In this document: one piece after another, positions 35,187 to 44,231 of the stretch | How positions within the stretch are numbered: the stretch's first letter is position 1 | How the letters are laid out: the number at the start of each line of letters is the position of its first letter | Source of the DNA: Candidatus Poribacteria bacterium | GTDB lineage: Bacteria; Poribacteria; WGA-4E; WGA-3G | Reading direction: 5' to 3' | NCBI GenBank assembly: GCA_022821965.1 | Contig: JAJECN010000022.1 | Span: forward strand, 1 to 64,000 | Length of the DNA stretch: 64,000 nt | The notes under the pieces: generated by a model | Told to the model about the DNA's origin: nothing | What the model saw: the letters and a program-made list of their open reading frames with translations, nothing else | The model's database searches: none | Made by a program: the position numbers and the translations under genes

Positions 35187-35245
35187 AAACACCCCAGCAA
35201 AAACTCCCTCGCCAGCGGCAGTGGGGTGTTTTTGCTGGGGTGTTT
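35187..35245. terminator. Long inverted repeat, probable bidirectional terminator
   Basis: AAACACCCCAGCAAAAAC (35187-35204) and GTTTTTGCTGGGGTGTTT (35228-35245) are perfect 18-bp complements around a 23-nt loop. They lie between convergent genes. The arms are copies of the 22-nt dispersed motif. Confidence 0.7.
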
Positions 35246-35268
35246 TCCTGTTTCCTGACGAACTGGTA

Positions 35269-37167
35269 TTACAGACCATTTCGGTGATAAAACCACCACT
35301 CCACCAGAAGAAGCAAACACGCCGTGAGTGCAAACCAACGCCATATCTCCTGCGCGATGGGTTGTAAAACTACTCCGTCTGCTGAGTCTTCCAGCGTCGT
35401 TGACCTTGAAGAATATAGCAGTGCTGATTCTTTAGCGTTCAATAGGTTGATCGTGAACCGCTCAGGCTCCGTATCATCAGCAAGGAGTGTATAGATCCCT
35501 ATCTGATCTGTCTGGGTGAATATTGGATTGTTCAGTTCAACCGTTGTTTTATCGGGTTTCTGGACTTGAAAACCGATGTCCGCCATTGCTGAACCAATCC
35601 TTATTTGTTCTCCAGTTCGGAATGCATGCCGGGTTCTATCCTCTTGAAACAGAAGCGGTTGAAGCGGCGCAGTCCCTGCCTCAAACCATGCTAAACATTG
35701 ATAAACAAACTGCGGTGCGGCTGGAATTGTCAACGCGAAGGACGATATTTCAGTGTTGAACGCATCAAACTCAAAAACGAGAAGTTGACTATCCGACTTC
35801 CGACCGATCCATATAAGTGCCCCCTTCTCTGTCTCAATAAGCGAATCTCCCCAGAGTGGCAATTCTCGATGTCCAGATTTTTGCACCAGCACCCCTTGCA
35901 GCGATACACCCCTCATGAGTGGATGACCCTCATCCTCTTTGATGACGCGTGTAGGAGAACTAACCATTTCAACGGCAGAAACATCGTCAAAAATGAAAGG
36001 TAGTTGGCTGCCGGGGTTAATCAAGATTAGATGCGTTCCAGAGGCAACTTCAGAAAAAGTACCGAGAGCCTCGCGTCCGGTAGGCGTGCTACCATCAAAA
36101 ATTGTGAGATCCGCATCAACAGTGCCGTGATAATCCACAGGATCAACCTGCTCTAACTTCAGATGACTTCCGTATGATTTCAAAAGGTTAGAGAGCAAAG
36201 AATTTCGATTGTCGCTGACAAGCAAAATATGAAATGGAGGGACAGCAGATAGGATTGCCGAAGCACTGTTATCAAGTGGAAAGTCATCTTCGACATCAAG
36301 ATGTACGCTCATAATCTTCCCCTCTAAACCGCTCGGTTCCCCTGAAAACAGGATGGATTTAGTTTTACCGGGGGGGGTAGATACCGTTCTATCATCAAGG
36401 GAGACATTTTCGACCGCTAATCGAACGTCGAATTCTTTGGATACCTCTGTGAAGTTTTGAATCCCCACTAACACCTCGTATAGGTTCCCTACGACTTCAA
36501 CACTGAACCGGACGATACCGACATTATCCGTTTTCCCGCCCACTCCGATTTTATGGACAGGTAGCGATATATCCGGTAGGTTTTCAAAGGTATCGCTGAT
36601 AAAGACGATCTTGTCTTGTGGTGATTCGGCATAGCGCGTTGCTGCATCAAAGACGGGACGGAGATTTCGCGGGATATGGGTTGAAGTAATGTTTTCTATA
36701 GCACGGTGGAGTTTCGCTGTATCTGTCGTGAACGCTTGCTGAATATAGGTTTCGGGTGGATTCGTAGCCATGAGCATGATTCCACCACTCGCGGAGACCT
36801 CTTTAATGTACTTCTGCGCTTCCTGCTTTGCGAGTGTTAGGCGAGTTTCTCCCATCTCTGTTGATAACATACTCGCGGAATTATCAACGATAAGCATCGC
36901 TTTGCCGGGCATGAAACCCGGTTTGCGCAATGCGGGGCGCGCTATGCTGCATGTGAGAAGAAGTAACAACAGCACCTGTAGCAGCGGCAGCAGGAGGTTA
37001 CGAAGCTTTTGGAAAGGGACATTCGCTCTCCTGTCCTCATCGGTGGCGAGCCAAAGCATAATGCTGGGGACGAGGCGGGTATGGCGGCGCAATTTCAGGA
37101 AGTGAAGTGCCACCACAATAGGAATAACACCCAGCAGATAAAACGCGGTGGGGTTCAAGAACTGCAT
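35269..37167 (-). CDS. BatA-type vWA membrane protein
   Basis: A 632-residue inner-membrane protein. It begins with the BatA/aerotolerance N-terminal domain: FLNPTAFYLLGVIPIVVALH, a basic LKLRRHTR patch, and a second hydrophobic helix at about 57-75. A vWA domain follows with MIDAS motif D95-N-S-A-S. The middle and C-terminal parts are beta-rich (CARDB-like and glutamine-amidotransferase-like stretches), and a last hydrophobic helix is near residue 612-627 (WFALTACLLLL). Proteins of this type sit next to MoxR ATPases in many genomes, but none is seen here. No ribosome-binding site is obvious. The gene is upstream of nothing else on this strand. Confidence 0.82.
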   Translation of the reverse strand: MQFLNPTAFYLLGVIPIVVALHFLKLRRHTRLVPSIMLWLATDEDRRANVPFQKLRNLLLPLLQVLLLLLLTCSIARPALRKPGFMPGKAMLIVDNSASMLSTEMGETRLTLAKQEAQKYIKEVSASGGIMLMATNPPETYIQQAFTTDTAKLHRAIENITSTHIPRNLRPVFDAATRYAESPQDKIVFISDTFENLPDISLPVHKIGVGGKTDNVGIVRFSVEVVGNLYEVLVGIQNFTEVSKEFDVRLAVENVSLDDRTVSTPPGKTKSILFSGEPSGLEGKIMSVHLDVEDDFPLDNSASAILSAVPPFHILLVSDNRNSLLSNLLKSYGSHLKLEQVDPVDYHGTVDADLTIFDGSTPTGREALGTFSEVASGTHLILINPGSQLPFIFDDVSAVEMVSSPTRVIKEDEGHPLMRGVSLQGVLVQKSGHRELPLWGDSLIETEKGALIWIGRKSDSQLLVFEFDAFNTEISSFALTIPAAPQFVYQCLAWFEAGTAPLQPLLFQEDRTRHAFRTGEQIRIGSAMADIGFQVQKPDKTTVELNNPIFTQTDQIGIYTLLADDTEPERFTINLLNAKESALLYSSRSTTLEDSADGVVLQPIAQEIWRWFALTACLLLLVEWWFYHRNGL

Positions 37168-37170
37168 TAT

Positions 37171-37329
37171 AGTCGTCGGTTATCAGTTTTTGAATAGTTA
37201 TCAGTTATCAGTTAATAGGACTTACGCAGACATACAATAAATCGCATTACTACGAACCAGCTTTTCGTTAATGAGACGTATTTATTTAGAGATGGTTTTA
37301 CATGACAACTGACGACTGACAACCACTAC
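37171..37329. repeat. MITE-like GTTATCAGTT inverted-repeat element
   Basis: Left arm GTCGTCGGTTATCAG...TTATCAGTTATCAGTTAATAGGAC, right arm CATGACAACTGACGACTGACAACCACTACT. The core differs from other copies, so this is a diverged member. Confidence 0.6.
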
Positions 37330-37715
37330 TCCTCTTTCTCCTCGAGGCTTTGCATGACCTCCTCGGCATCGAGTCTGCCGACTTCACCATAGTTTTGAAG
37401 TTTTTCACAGGCTGCCCGGACCTTATCGTGTTCGTCAAGCTCCAAATAGAGATTCGCCAAATTTTTGTGCATCTCCCGAAACACGCCGGGCCAATTTCGC
37501 TCGCCTTCTTTATCAATAATACGGGTCGCATTCTCAAGCGCAGTGTTGACCACTTCGTCTAATGCTGCTTTGTCTTCATCTGAAATACGAAAATCCGCTT
37601 CTTGGCGTTTCTGATTATATGCTTTTAGTTCACCAAGCGCTTTATCGCACTGATTATATGTTTTTTCGATACTCAACGCACCTTCAAAAATTTTTGATAA
37701 GAATCCAAATTTCAT
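37326..37715 (-). CDS. Small helical hypothetical protein
   Basis: A 129-residue soluble protein with CGGAGATG before the ATG. It is all-helical and charged, with NLANLYLELDEHDKVRAACEKL resembling one TPR-like helix pair near residues 84-107. No family is recognised. There is no signal peptide. The 3' end touches a MITE-like repeat. It lies 59 bp downstream of the LamG gene, so the two may share a transcript. Confidence 0.55.
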   Translation of the reverse strand: MKFGFLSKIFEGALSIEKTYNQCDKALGELKAYNQKRQEADFRISDEDKAALDEVVNTALENATRIIDKEGERNWPGVFREMHKNLANLYLELDEHDKVRAACEKLQNYGEVGRLDAEEVMQSLEEKEE

Positions 37716-37774
37716 AGCATCTCCGAATACGTGTAGGGCTGAGGTGGAAGAGCCTCGCCCTACAACAAATTATC

Positions 37775-38560
37775 TTAAAAATCGGTTTTCAGTTCTCCCC
37801 ATGTCACTGCTAATTTGTCGCGTGCTTCAACGGCAAGCCAACCAAGCACACCTGGGAGACTCTGTTCCATTGATTCCTTAACCTCTTTTGCAGTCAACGC
37901 TTTAGCGTATATGACGACCTCATCAATAATGGCATCTTCAACCTTGTGGAGGTCCGGATTTTCGCCTGCACCGATGTAAATTGCCGCCTCTTTGAACTCG
38001 GGCCACTTAAAATTCTCTGGCTGCGCGCCGATAAATTCACCGTTGACATAGATTTTCCCATCTTTCCCATCGGCAACCATAACATAGTGATACCATTCTT
38101 TTAATTCAAATTGAAAATTCCCGAGACTCTTGTCGGCGTGATGTCCAGCATCCCAAAACGGGTTGAAACCGGGATTCACCATCGTGCGGAACTCACAACA
38201 GCCGCCGGCAGCGGCTTCAATCGAGATGATCCCATCGTACTCCACATGCTTATTTAGGAAGAACCACGCTTCCATTGTGATTTCCCCTATCTCCCCGATT
38301 GGAACGATAAAATCGTTCTGTTCCATTTGGACGACACCACCGCTCAGATGGATGGCTTTATTGAACGCACCTTTAACAAGCGAACCTTTCCCAACCAATT
38401 TTGCATCATTCCCGTTTTCAGAATCATCGGTGACTTTATTAGCACTCAACTTGTCAAAAGAGTAATAAACGAGGACATCCTTTTCCTCGACGGCATCGGA
38501 GAGACTCACCGCAAATACAAAGATCGCTGCAAGTCCGAACAGGATTAGACTTTTACGCAT
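37775..38560 (-). CDS. Exported LamG/concanavalin-like domain protein
   Basis: A 261-residue protein from the ATG at 38560, which has a strong TAAGGAGGG; codons further upstream are open but not needed. A signal peptide (LILFGLAAIFVFAVSLSDA) is followed by one LamG-like jelly roll. It has VLVYYSFDKLSANKVTDDS, GEITMEAWFFLNK, WYHYVMVADGKDGKIYVNGE and the closing IIDEVVIYAKALTAKEV. Such domains bind carbohydrates or proteins on exported chains. Catalytic residues are not evident. A GGCCEF double cysteine near residue 120 is unusual. Confidence 0.82.
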   Translation of the reverse strand: MRKSLILFGLAAIFVFAVSLSDAVEEKDVLVYYSFDKLSANKVTDDSENGNDAKLVGKGSLVKGAFNKAIHLSGGVVQMEQNDFIVPIGEIGEITMEAWFFLNKHVEYDGIISIEAAAGGCCEFRTMVNPGFNPFWDAGHHADKSLGNFQFELKEWYHYVMVADGKDGKIYVNGEFIGAQPENFKWPEFKEAAIYIGAGENPDLHKVEDAIIDEVVIYAKALTAKEVKESMEQSLPGVLGWLAVEARDKLAVTWGELKTDF

Positions 38561-38657
38561 TTTCGTTCCCTCCTTAAGTATTTCAACAAGAATTTTAACA
38601 CAAATCTGGAGTAGCGTCAATGCATTATACAACAAGTCTTGGAATTATATCAATTTT

Positions 38658-39026
38658 TTACCCGCGAATCGCAGCGAGTGTAAGACAGCCCCATCCCACG
38701 ATAAATGCCAACCCTCCGATTGGGGTAACGGCACCGAGCCACCGAATGCCTGTGAGACTGAGGATGTAGAGACTCCCCGAAAAGATTAAGATGCCAGCGA
38801 AAAAGCACCATCCCGATGTTACCGTGAGTTGATTTTGCCATTGTGTGACTGCCCACGCCGCAGCGATCAGCCCCAAACTATGGTACATCTGATACCGCAC
38901 GGCTATCTCAAACGTCTCAAGCATTTCTGGCGACAGCTTTGACCGAAGCGCATGTGCGCCAAACGCTCCGAAAACAACTCCCAATAGGCTCAAACCTGAA
39001 CCGAGTGCGAAGAAAAGATTCTGCAT
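38658..39026 (-). CDS. DUF423 family membrane protein
   Basis: A 122-residue protein with four hydrophobic segments and AAGGGAGG before the ATG. It shows the DUF423 (YgdD-like) pattern: GAFGAHALRSKL near residue 21, MYHSLGLIAAAW, the FSGSLYILSLTG turn, and the TPIGGLAFIVGW end. The function of the family is unknown. It is divergent from uppP. No operon partner is present on this strand. Confidence 0.88.
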   Translation of the reverse strand: MQNLFFALGSGLSLLGVVFGAFGAHALRSKLSPEMLETFEIAVRYQMYHSLGLIAAAWAVTQWQNQLTVTSGWCFFAGILIFSGSLYILSLTGIRWLGAVTPIGGLAFIVGWGCLTLAAIRG

Positions 39027-39136
39027 GGATGCCTCCCTTGAAAAATTAGGTTATTTTAGCACAGATGCCCGCAATAGGCAAACGTACGGAAAAATTTCGT
39101 CTTGCGAGTCAAGTTATTAAGTGCTACAATAACACC

Positions 39137-39967
39137 ATGACATTTTTTGAAGCGATTCTTCTCGGCATCCTACAAGGCTTAACAGAATTCCTACCGGTCA
39201 GCAGTTCAGGACATCTCGTCTTAGCACAGCAGTTTTTAGGACTCAAGGAGCCTCTCGTCTTTTTTGACGTAATGCTTCACGTTGGAACGTTAGCCGCCGT
39301 GCTTGTTGCATATCGTGATGCAATAAAGAGATTAGTGGTAGGCGGACTTTCCACACTTGGAAACCGCCAATTTTGGCGACAACCGAAGGGAACGCTCAAT
39401 AGTTCGGCTGAACTGAAGTTTATAGGGTTGATACTGCTCGGCTCTATTCCGACGGGTCTTATCGCCGTCCTGTTCAAGACAGAGTTAGAATCCTTTTTCG
39501 ATGAAGTTCGCCTCGTGAGCATGATGCTAATTCTGACTGGCGTTATTCTTCAATTACCGCGCCTCCGCAGAGAGAAAGCAGATAACACTGTTGGACAATT
39601 GAAAACATGGCACGCGCCACTCATCGGCATCGCACAAGGCTGCGCAATTACACCCGGCATCTCCCGCTCCGGCACGACAATCTCGCTGGCACTCTTCTTG
39701 GGAATCCCAGCAAAAACAGCTGCGGAATACTCCTTTCTGCTCTCAATTCCTGCCATACTCGGTGCGGTTGTGCTTAAAATCCGAGATGTTGGAGATACGA
39801 GTGTCCCGCTTCATATCATGGGGACCGGGATGCTCGCCTCGTTTATCGTCGGTTACATCGCGTTACGGTTTCTATTAGTCATGCTTAACCGAGGTAAATT
39901 CTCGGTGTTTTCCTACTACTGCATCGCTTTAGGGCTAACTTCGCTTTTAATCGCTTTAATCCAGTAA
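39137..39967 (+). CDS. uppP: Undecaprenyl-diphosphatase
   Basis: A 276-residue polytopic membrane enzyme that dephosphorylates undecaprenyl pyrophosphate to recycle the cell-wall lipid carrier. The start at 39137 is chosen because MTFFEAILLGILQGLTEFLPVSSS is the standard family beginning; the frame is open 24 codons upstream. The catalytic sites are both present: GLTEFLPVSSSGHL with its glutamate, and ITPGISRSGTT with the essential Ser/Arg. Its last 52 bases overlap a methyltransferase gene on the opposite strand. No strong ribosome-binding site is visible. Confidence 0.92.
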   Translation: MTFFEAILLGILQGLTEFLPVSSSGHLVLAQQFLGLKEPLVFFDVMLHVGTLAAVLVAYRDAIKRLVVGGLSTLGNRQFWRQPKGTLNSSAELKFIGLILLGSIPTGLIAVLFKTELESFFDEVRLVSMMLILTGVILQLPRLRREKADNTVGQLKTWHAPLIGIAQGCAITPGISRSGTTISLALFLGIPAKTAAEYSFLLSIPAILGAVVLKIRDVGDTSVPLHIMGTGMLASFIVGYIALRFLLVMLNRGKFSVFSYYCIALGLTSLLIALIQ

Positions 39968-40599
39968 GTCGCGACGCATCCAAGCACTTTTCTGTTGTAG
40001 TGTCGCATTTCTGGCACCACGCCGATACTCTCTAAGATGTCGCACATTTTCTTATCGTTCTGAAGCGTGTTCCGGATCCATTTTTTTCCAGTGCATCTAT
40101 AAATCAGACTGGCGAGATACATTTGTAACGGTTTCAGTCTGAAACGTTTGAGATAGCGAAGTGGAAACCCAAAACCGTGCCCAGAAATAGCAAGCACCCC
40201 ACCCGGTTTCAAAACTCGCGCGAGTTCCGTTAAAGCTACGCTGTCATCGGGCACATGTGGCATGACGAGGAAGCAGGTTACGAGATCAAAAGACGCATCT
40301 GCAAAGGGGAGCGTCGGGAGCGCGGCACGTAGCAAAGCGGGGGTCATAGAGGACTTTCCAATCAACTTCTCAATTTCAGAACGTCCACTCCTCAGAAAGA
40401 TCGCATCTACGTCAACACCAACAAGGAGTTCTGGAATATCAGCGGAGAGAGCAACAAGCAGATTTCCGGGTCCACATCCAACGTCCAACACCCTTTTGCC
40501 GTTAGCATTGATATCCAGAGCGTCAAGCTGTTTTCGTGTGATGCCGTGTTCTAATTCGCGGTAAGCATTCTGGATATAGGAACGGTGCCATTTTGTCAA
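39916..40599 (-). CDS. SAM-dependent methyltransferase (class I)
   Basis: A 227-residue enzyme starting at TTG with TATGGAG eight nt upstream. The SAM-binding motif I VLDVGCGPGN lies at about 37-46, the acidic strand-2 residue in VGVDVD at about 62-67, and DLVTCFLVMPHV, LKPGGVLAISG as motifs IV-V. The C-terminus beyond residue 150 has two basic helices and no known domain. The substrate is unknown. It starts one base after the polysaccharide deacetylase stop, so translation is coupled, and its 3' end overlaps uppP by 52 nt on the other strand. Confidence 0.85.
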   Translation of the reverse strand: MTKWHRSYIQNAYRELEHGITRKQLDALDINANGKRVLDVGCGPGNLLVALSADIPELLVGVDVDAIFLRSGRSEIEKLIGKSSMTPALLRAALPTLPFADASFDLVTCFLVMPHVPDDSVALTELARVLKPGGVLAISGHGFGFPLRYLKRFRLKPLQMYLASLIYRCTGKKWIRNTLQNDKKMCDILESIGVVPEMRHYNRKVLGCVATYWIKAIKSEVSPKAMQ

Positions 40600-40600
40600 T

Positions 40601-41488
40601 CTATTTTCTCCATACCAAAGAATTCACCCATCTGCCAAGCCTGTGTGGGATTGTTGTGAGTTCTGAGCGAAAGCGCGTAAGTCCAGCATCATCGGTAATC
40701 GGGATGGCCTTCAGGCGATACAGCGGAGTGTCCAGTGTGTTCCACCCTATATCTGTTGTGCGCGCCGATCGGAAACCGCTTGCCTTCACAATCTCAATCT
40801 CGCGCTCGGTATAATCACCGTTCGGGTAACTGAAATGGAAACATTCGATTCCCAAAAGTTTCTCTAAATCGGCTTTACTTTCCAGAATCTCGTGGTTACA
40901 TTCTGTTTCCGTGCAGCGGGGCAGGATCGGATGGAACCGCGTATGGGGTTGAAAATCAACGCTCTCCATCATATCTTCCATTTCCGTTACATTGAGTGCC
41001 TGTCTGTCTGGATACACCTTTTCAGGTTCAAAACCAGCCATATTTTTCAGGTGCGTTAACCGTTCCACATTCGACAGCCTTTTTAATCTTTCCTTTTCTG
41101 CCTTAGATTGTCCGTCTATTTTAAACCAGAAATGCCGGTGTGTATCAATAATTTGGGTACATACATAGAGCATCGGACGAACATGATATTGCTTGAAAAG
41201 TGGCAAAAGTTCGATATTGCCAGCGTGTCCGTCGTCCATCGTAATCACAACACTTTTTGGAGGGATCTGTGAGAAATCCTTTTGGTGGATGGCAGCGACG
41301 AAGGTGTCCAATGAGATAACTGTGTAATGGCGTGAGAGGTAGGCGATATGTTTGGCGAAAACCGTCGGTTTCGGATCGTGATACAAGAGGATAGAAACCC
41401 GATGCCGACACATCCACTCTCGGATAAGAAACGGCATGCCCGATAGACAGACAAAAATTGCTATCACATTTTTAAGAAAATTATGCAT
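40601..41488 (-). CDS. Polysaccharide deacetylase family protein
   Basis: A 295-residue protein with an N-terminal hydrophobic segment (KNVIAIFVCLSGMPFLI) that anchors it or acts as a signal. The NodB domain shows motif 1 as VITMDDGH with Asp85 and Asp86, motif 2 as the H-x(3)-H type HTRFHPI, and motif 3 as HFSYPNGDY. Members of this family remove acetyl groups from envelope polysaccharides with a metal site. It forms an operon with the methyltransferase that follows, which hints that the pair modifies one envelope glycan. Confidence 0.87.
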   Translation of the reverse strand: MHNFLKNVIAIFVCLSGMPFLIREWMCRHRVSILLYHDPKPTVFAKHIAYLSRHYTVISLDTFVAAIHQKDFSQIPPKSVVITMDDGHAGNIELLPLFKQYHVRPMLYVCTQIIDTHRHFWFKIDGQSKAEKERLKRLSNVERLTHLKNMAGFEPEKVYPDRQALNVTEMEDMMESVDFQPHTRFHPILPRCTETECNHEILESKADLEKLLGIECFHFSYPNGDYTEREIEIVKASGFRSARTTDIGWNTLDTPLYRLKAIPITDDAGLTRFRSELTTIPHRLGRWVNSLVWRK

Positions 41489-41659
41489 CTATGACATCGT
41501 CCCACAAGCACAGAAATCCGTTTCTGTTAAAATGTCCTTCTAACAGCGACCCATCCCAGACGATTATAGTATAACACAACTATAGTGAAATATAAAATAG
41601 ACAGACTTCTTTGTAGGAGGGAATTCCGATTCCCGACTCTTAACTGACAACTGAAAGGG

Positions 41660-41775
41660 GCGCAGCCCCGTACCGAAAGAAGTGGTTATGGACATCGCCC
41701 AAGTCGTCAAGCATATTGCCCAAACGCATATTTTGCGGGTGTTCGCGTATCTGATATTTATAGGTGCGTATTGGA
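41660..41775 (-). pseudogene. TnpB/OrfB N-terminal fragment
   Basis: The minus strand encodes RTYKYQIREHPQN, then LGNMLDDLGDVHNHFFR, which looks like the first helices of an IS605-type TnpB (K-x-Y-x-x-x-P...L...NH). The frame then runs into GGGGC-GCA-GCCCC, a small hairpin like the ends of such elements, and stops. There is no RuvC domain. Flanked by a half copy of the GTTATCAGTT repeat at 41633-41657. The rest of 41489-41961 shows nothing else. Confidence 0.5.
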
Positions 41776-41961
41776 TTATAGCGTATAGCGTCTTTAACCT
41801 CTTTCCAGTGGGTAGGAAACCGACACGCCACCAAGCGGTGACGCTGGAAATGTCTGCCAACGCTAAGATTTTGCATCGTGCTTCCTCTTAACTTGTAGGG
41901 ATTTTGCTCGAGTGTTCCCGCCGGATGTGGCTGTGCATTCTTGATAAAATCTCCCATAGTT

Positions 41962-43770
41962 TCACCCCCAAGTTTCCTCCTGCATCAAACTGGCTTGAAG
42001 ATTGAAGAGTTGGGCGTAGAGTCCGTCCGCTTTTATCAACTGCTCATGCTTCCCTTGCTCTGTAATCTTGCCGTTGTCTAATACAATAATCCAATCGGCG
42101 TTGATGGTCGCGGCTAATCTGTGCGTAACGAAAAGCGTCGTCACGCCGGACATCATTTCCTTTAGCTTCATGAATAACTCATATTCTGCTCTCGGATCAA
42201 GCGCAGCGGAGGGTTCGTCGAGCATGAAGAAACTTCCCTGCTTTGCCAATGCTCTGGCGAGTCCAACTTTTTTCCATTGTCCGCCGGAAAGCTCGGTGCC
42301 CCCAAACTCTTTTGATAAAATCTCAGAGAGCGTATTCGCATCAATTTCGGCGGATGGCGCGAAGCCCGCCTCGTCCAAAACTCGCACGACATCCGTATCA
42401 GCACCTTGACCGAGTAGCACATTCTCAGCAAGCGTCAAGGCATACTGGCTCGAATCTTGGAATAAGACTTTCGTATGTTTAAACCATTCTGAAGTGTTCG
42501 CAGGGGAAAGTGGGACCCCATTAACGAGGATTTGCCCTTCCGTTGGTGGATATAATCCGACTGCCATTTTCGCGATTGTGCTTTTACCGGCGGCATTCTC
42601 GCCAACAAGTGCTGTCATCTTACCCGGCTGCAACTCCAAGTTGATATCTTTGACAGCGAACGTATCCGATCCGGGATACTTAAACGAAACGCCTTGAAAA
42701 GTAATCGTCGGCAGCTTTCCGTTCATCAGAGGTTCCGGCGTTCCTGCGTCACTACTTTCGCTTTCTTCCACGGGGACTTCCATTTTCAGCACCCTTCGGA
42801 TGCTCAATACATACAATCCATGCTCGAATAGCGAAGAAATCCCAACAAAAACCTGATACGCAGTGCCCTGCGTGCTGTTAACAGCCTGAATGTACATGGC
42901 TATCATACCGACGGTCACCGTGCCAGCCTCAATCGATTGCAAAGTCATGAACAGCACAAGCACAAAACCCGCTGCCATACACAACCCACCCGCAATTTGA
43001 TAAACCATTCGTTTGAGACTTTGACGACGCTCCGCGGTGAACCAAGTCCTAAAAACTTGACTATATTTTTCAAAAAGCCAATCCATCGCATTCCAAATAC
43101 GGAGTTCTCTACAGGTGGTTCTACCCGACCAGATCCCAGATAGAAACCCCATTTTTCTCCTGAGAATTGATAACCGCTCGGTCAGTTCCCAACTCTGTTT
43201 GACAATGTATTGATCTAAAAGGATATATGGGAGCGTAATCGCGACGACGGCTGCCGCTAACCAAGGGCTTAACTGACTCAGTAGCCAGAACATCGACCCA
43301 AACATGACTAAATTGCTGCCTAAATTAATAATCGCCGTAAAGATTTGTGGGATCCGGTCCTTTGTGCCGTTAGCCATCTCCAAATTGTTATAGATCTCCT
43401 GGGATTCAAGCGAAATATAGGGTAACTTTGAGGTCTTTTCCATCAGATCCATCGTAATATCATTCAGGAGATGGTTCGAGAGGATACCGCCAAGCCAATC
43501 CCGAAGCGGCGTAACAATCCGCTGCACCGCAAAGAGACCACCTTGCAGCGCGAACACCAGACCCACCTCTCTAAGTGTTGCTGTTCCTTGAACGTAGTCA
43601 ACCGACCGGTCAACAACTTTACTAAAAATGTAAAGACTCGCAACCGGTTGAAGACTTAAAATCAAAGCCGTGAAGATTATAGATGTCGCCAAGAAAAAAT
43701 GTCTCCGCAACACAATCCATACTACCCAGAAAATCGCCATGAGTCGACGGAAGACATTGGTGCTTTCCAT
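41962..43770 (-). CDS. ABC transporter, fused permease and ATPase (exporter type)
   Basis: A 602-residue half-transporter with AGAAAGGAAC before the ATG. Six membrane segments occupy about 1-310. The ATPase domain shows Walker A GENAAGKST, the Q-loop in VLFQDSS, signature LSGGQWKKVG, Walker B FFMLDEPSAALD and the switch His in VTHRL. It is an exporter of the lipid/peptide/drug type; a single gene would act as a homodimer. Neither a second half nor a substrate gene is adjacent. The Walker A carries Ala in place of the usual Gly-x-Gly pattern, still within family range. Confidence 0.9.
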   Translation of the reverse strand: MESTNVFRRLMAIFWVVWIVLRRHFFLATSIIFTALILSLQPVASLYIFSKVVDRSVDYVQGTATLREVGLVFALQGGLFAVQRIVTPLRDWLGGILSNHLLNDITMDLMEKTSKLPYISLESQEIYNNLEMANGTKDRIPQIFTAIINLGSNLVMFGSMFWLLSQLSPWLAAAVVAITLPYILLDQYIVKQSWELTERLSILRRKMGFLSGIWSGRTTCRELRIWNAMDWLFEKYSQVFRTWFTAERRQSLKRMVYQIAGGLCMAAGFVLVLFMTLQSIEAGTVTVGMIAMYIQAVNSTQGTAYQVFVGISSLFEHGLYVLSIRRVLKMEVPVEESESSDAGTPEPLMNGKLPTITFQGVSFKYPGSDTFAVKDINLELQPGKMTALVGENAAGKSTIAKMAVGLYPPTEGQILVNGVPLSPANTSEWFKHTKVLFQDSSQYALTLAENVLLGQGADTDVVRVLDEAGFAPSAEIDANTLSEILSKEFGGTELSGGQWKKVGLARALAKQGSFFMLDEPSAALDPRAEYELFMKLKEMMSGVTTLFVTHRLAATINADWIIVLDNGKITEQGKHEQLIKADGLYAQLFNLQASLMQEETWG

Positions 43771-44231
43771 GGATATGTTCCTTTCTTTTTAGACAGATGG
43801 TTACCTGTCAAACGCCGTTACTGTTTCCAAAAAACCGTGTTTTAAAAGCCATCGGAAAGTCTTGCGTCCCGACATCCACACCCCAATCGACTTATTGATT
43901 CTAACATTTTTGGCACCTTTTGTCAAAAAAAGGACGGCGTTTCCTCCCCGCCCTAAAGGGCGAGGTTTGCGGAGTGCTTGGTGGTCTGATTTTCGGATTT
44001 TGCGATAAAATGCACTTTTTTCGCCATTTATGACATTTTTTCCCATTTTATGCACGCAAAGGGGGAAAAAAAAGCCTCTTTAAGAGTAGAAGGTGAGAGG
44101 TTTTGATTTTTCAGTTTCTTTCTGAATGAAAAGTCGCCTCACCTTCTATTGGTGCTGAAAACACCCATTAACTTTGAATTGACAGAAAGACGTATATTGT
44201 ATCGTAGAACTCATTCTGAAAGGAAAAACTA
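43771..44231. other. Intergenic region with IS605-type end hairpin, AT-rich repeat and a stem-loop element
   Basis: No gene is convincing here. CCCGCCCTAAAGGGCGAGG at 43949-43967 matches the hairpin at 47321-47340 beside a decayed tnpB. 44005-44092 is the AT-rich motif shared with 50905-51281. 44088-44147 is an imperfect hairpin element. The minus strand near 43801-43900 encodes a GRKTFRWLLKHG-like stretch that I cannot place. Confidence 0.5.
44088..44147. repeat. Nested inverted-repeat element before the M23 peptidase gene
   Basis: AGAAGGTGAG (44088-44097) and CTCACCTTCT (44138-44147) are perfect complements. Inside are TTTTCA/TGAAAA and CAG/CTG pairs, so the whole 60 nt can fold into one long stem. 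It could act as a regulatory RNA structure or be a small mobile repeat. Confidence 0.6.

Noticed and set aside
43801-44055. Minus-strand open frame over the hairpin region
   Set aside because: It is mostly the translation of the IS-type hairpin and AT-rich repeat and lacks a ribosome-binding site. It ends in a phrase (GRKTFRWLLKHG) I could not place.
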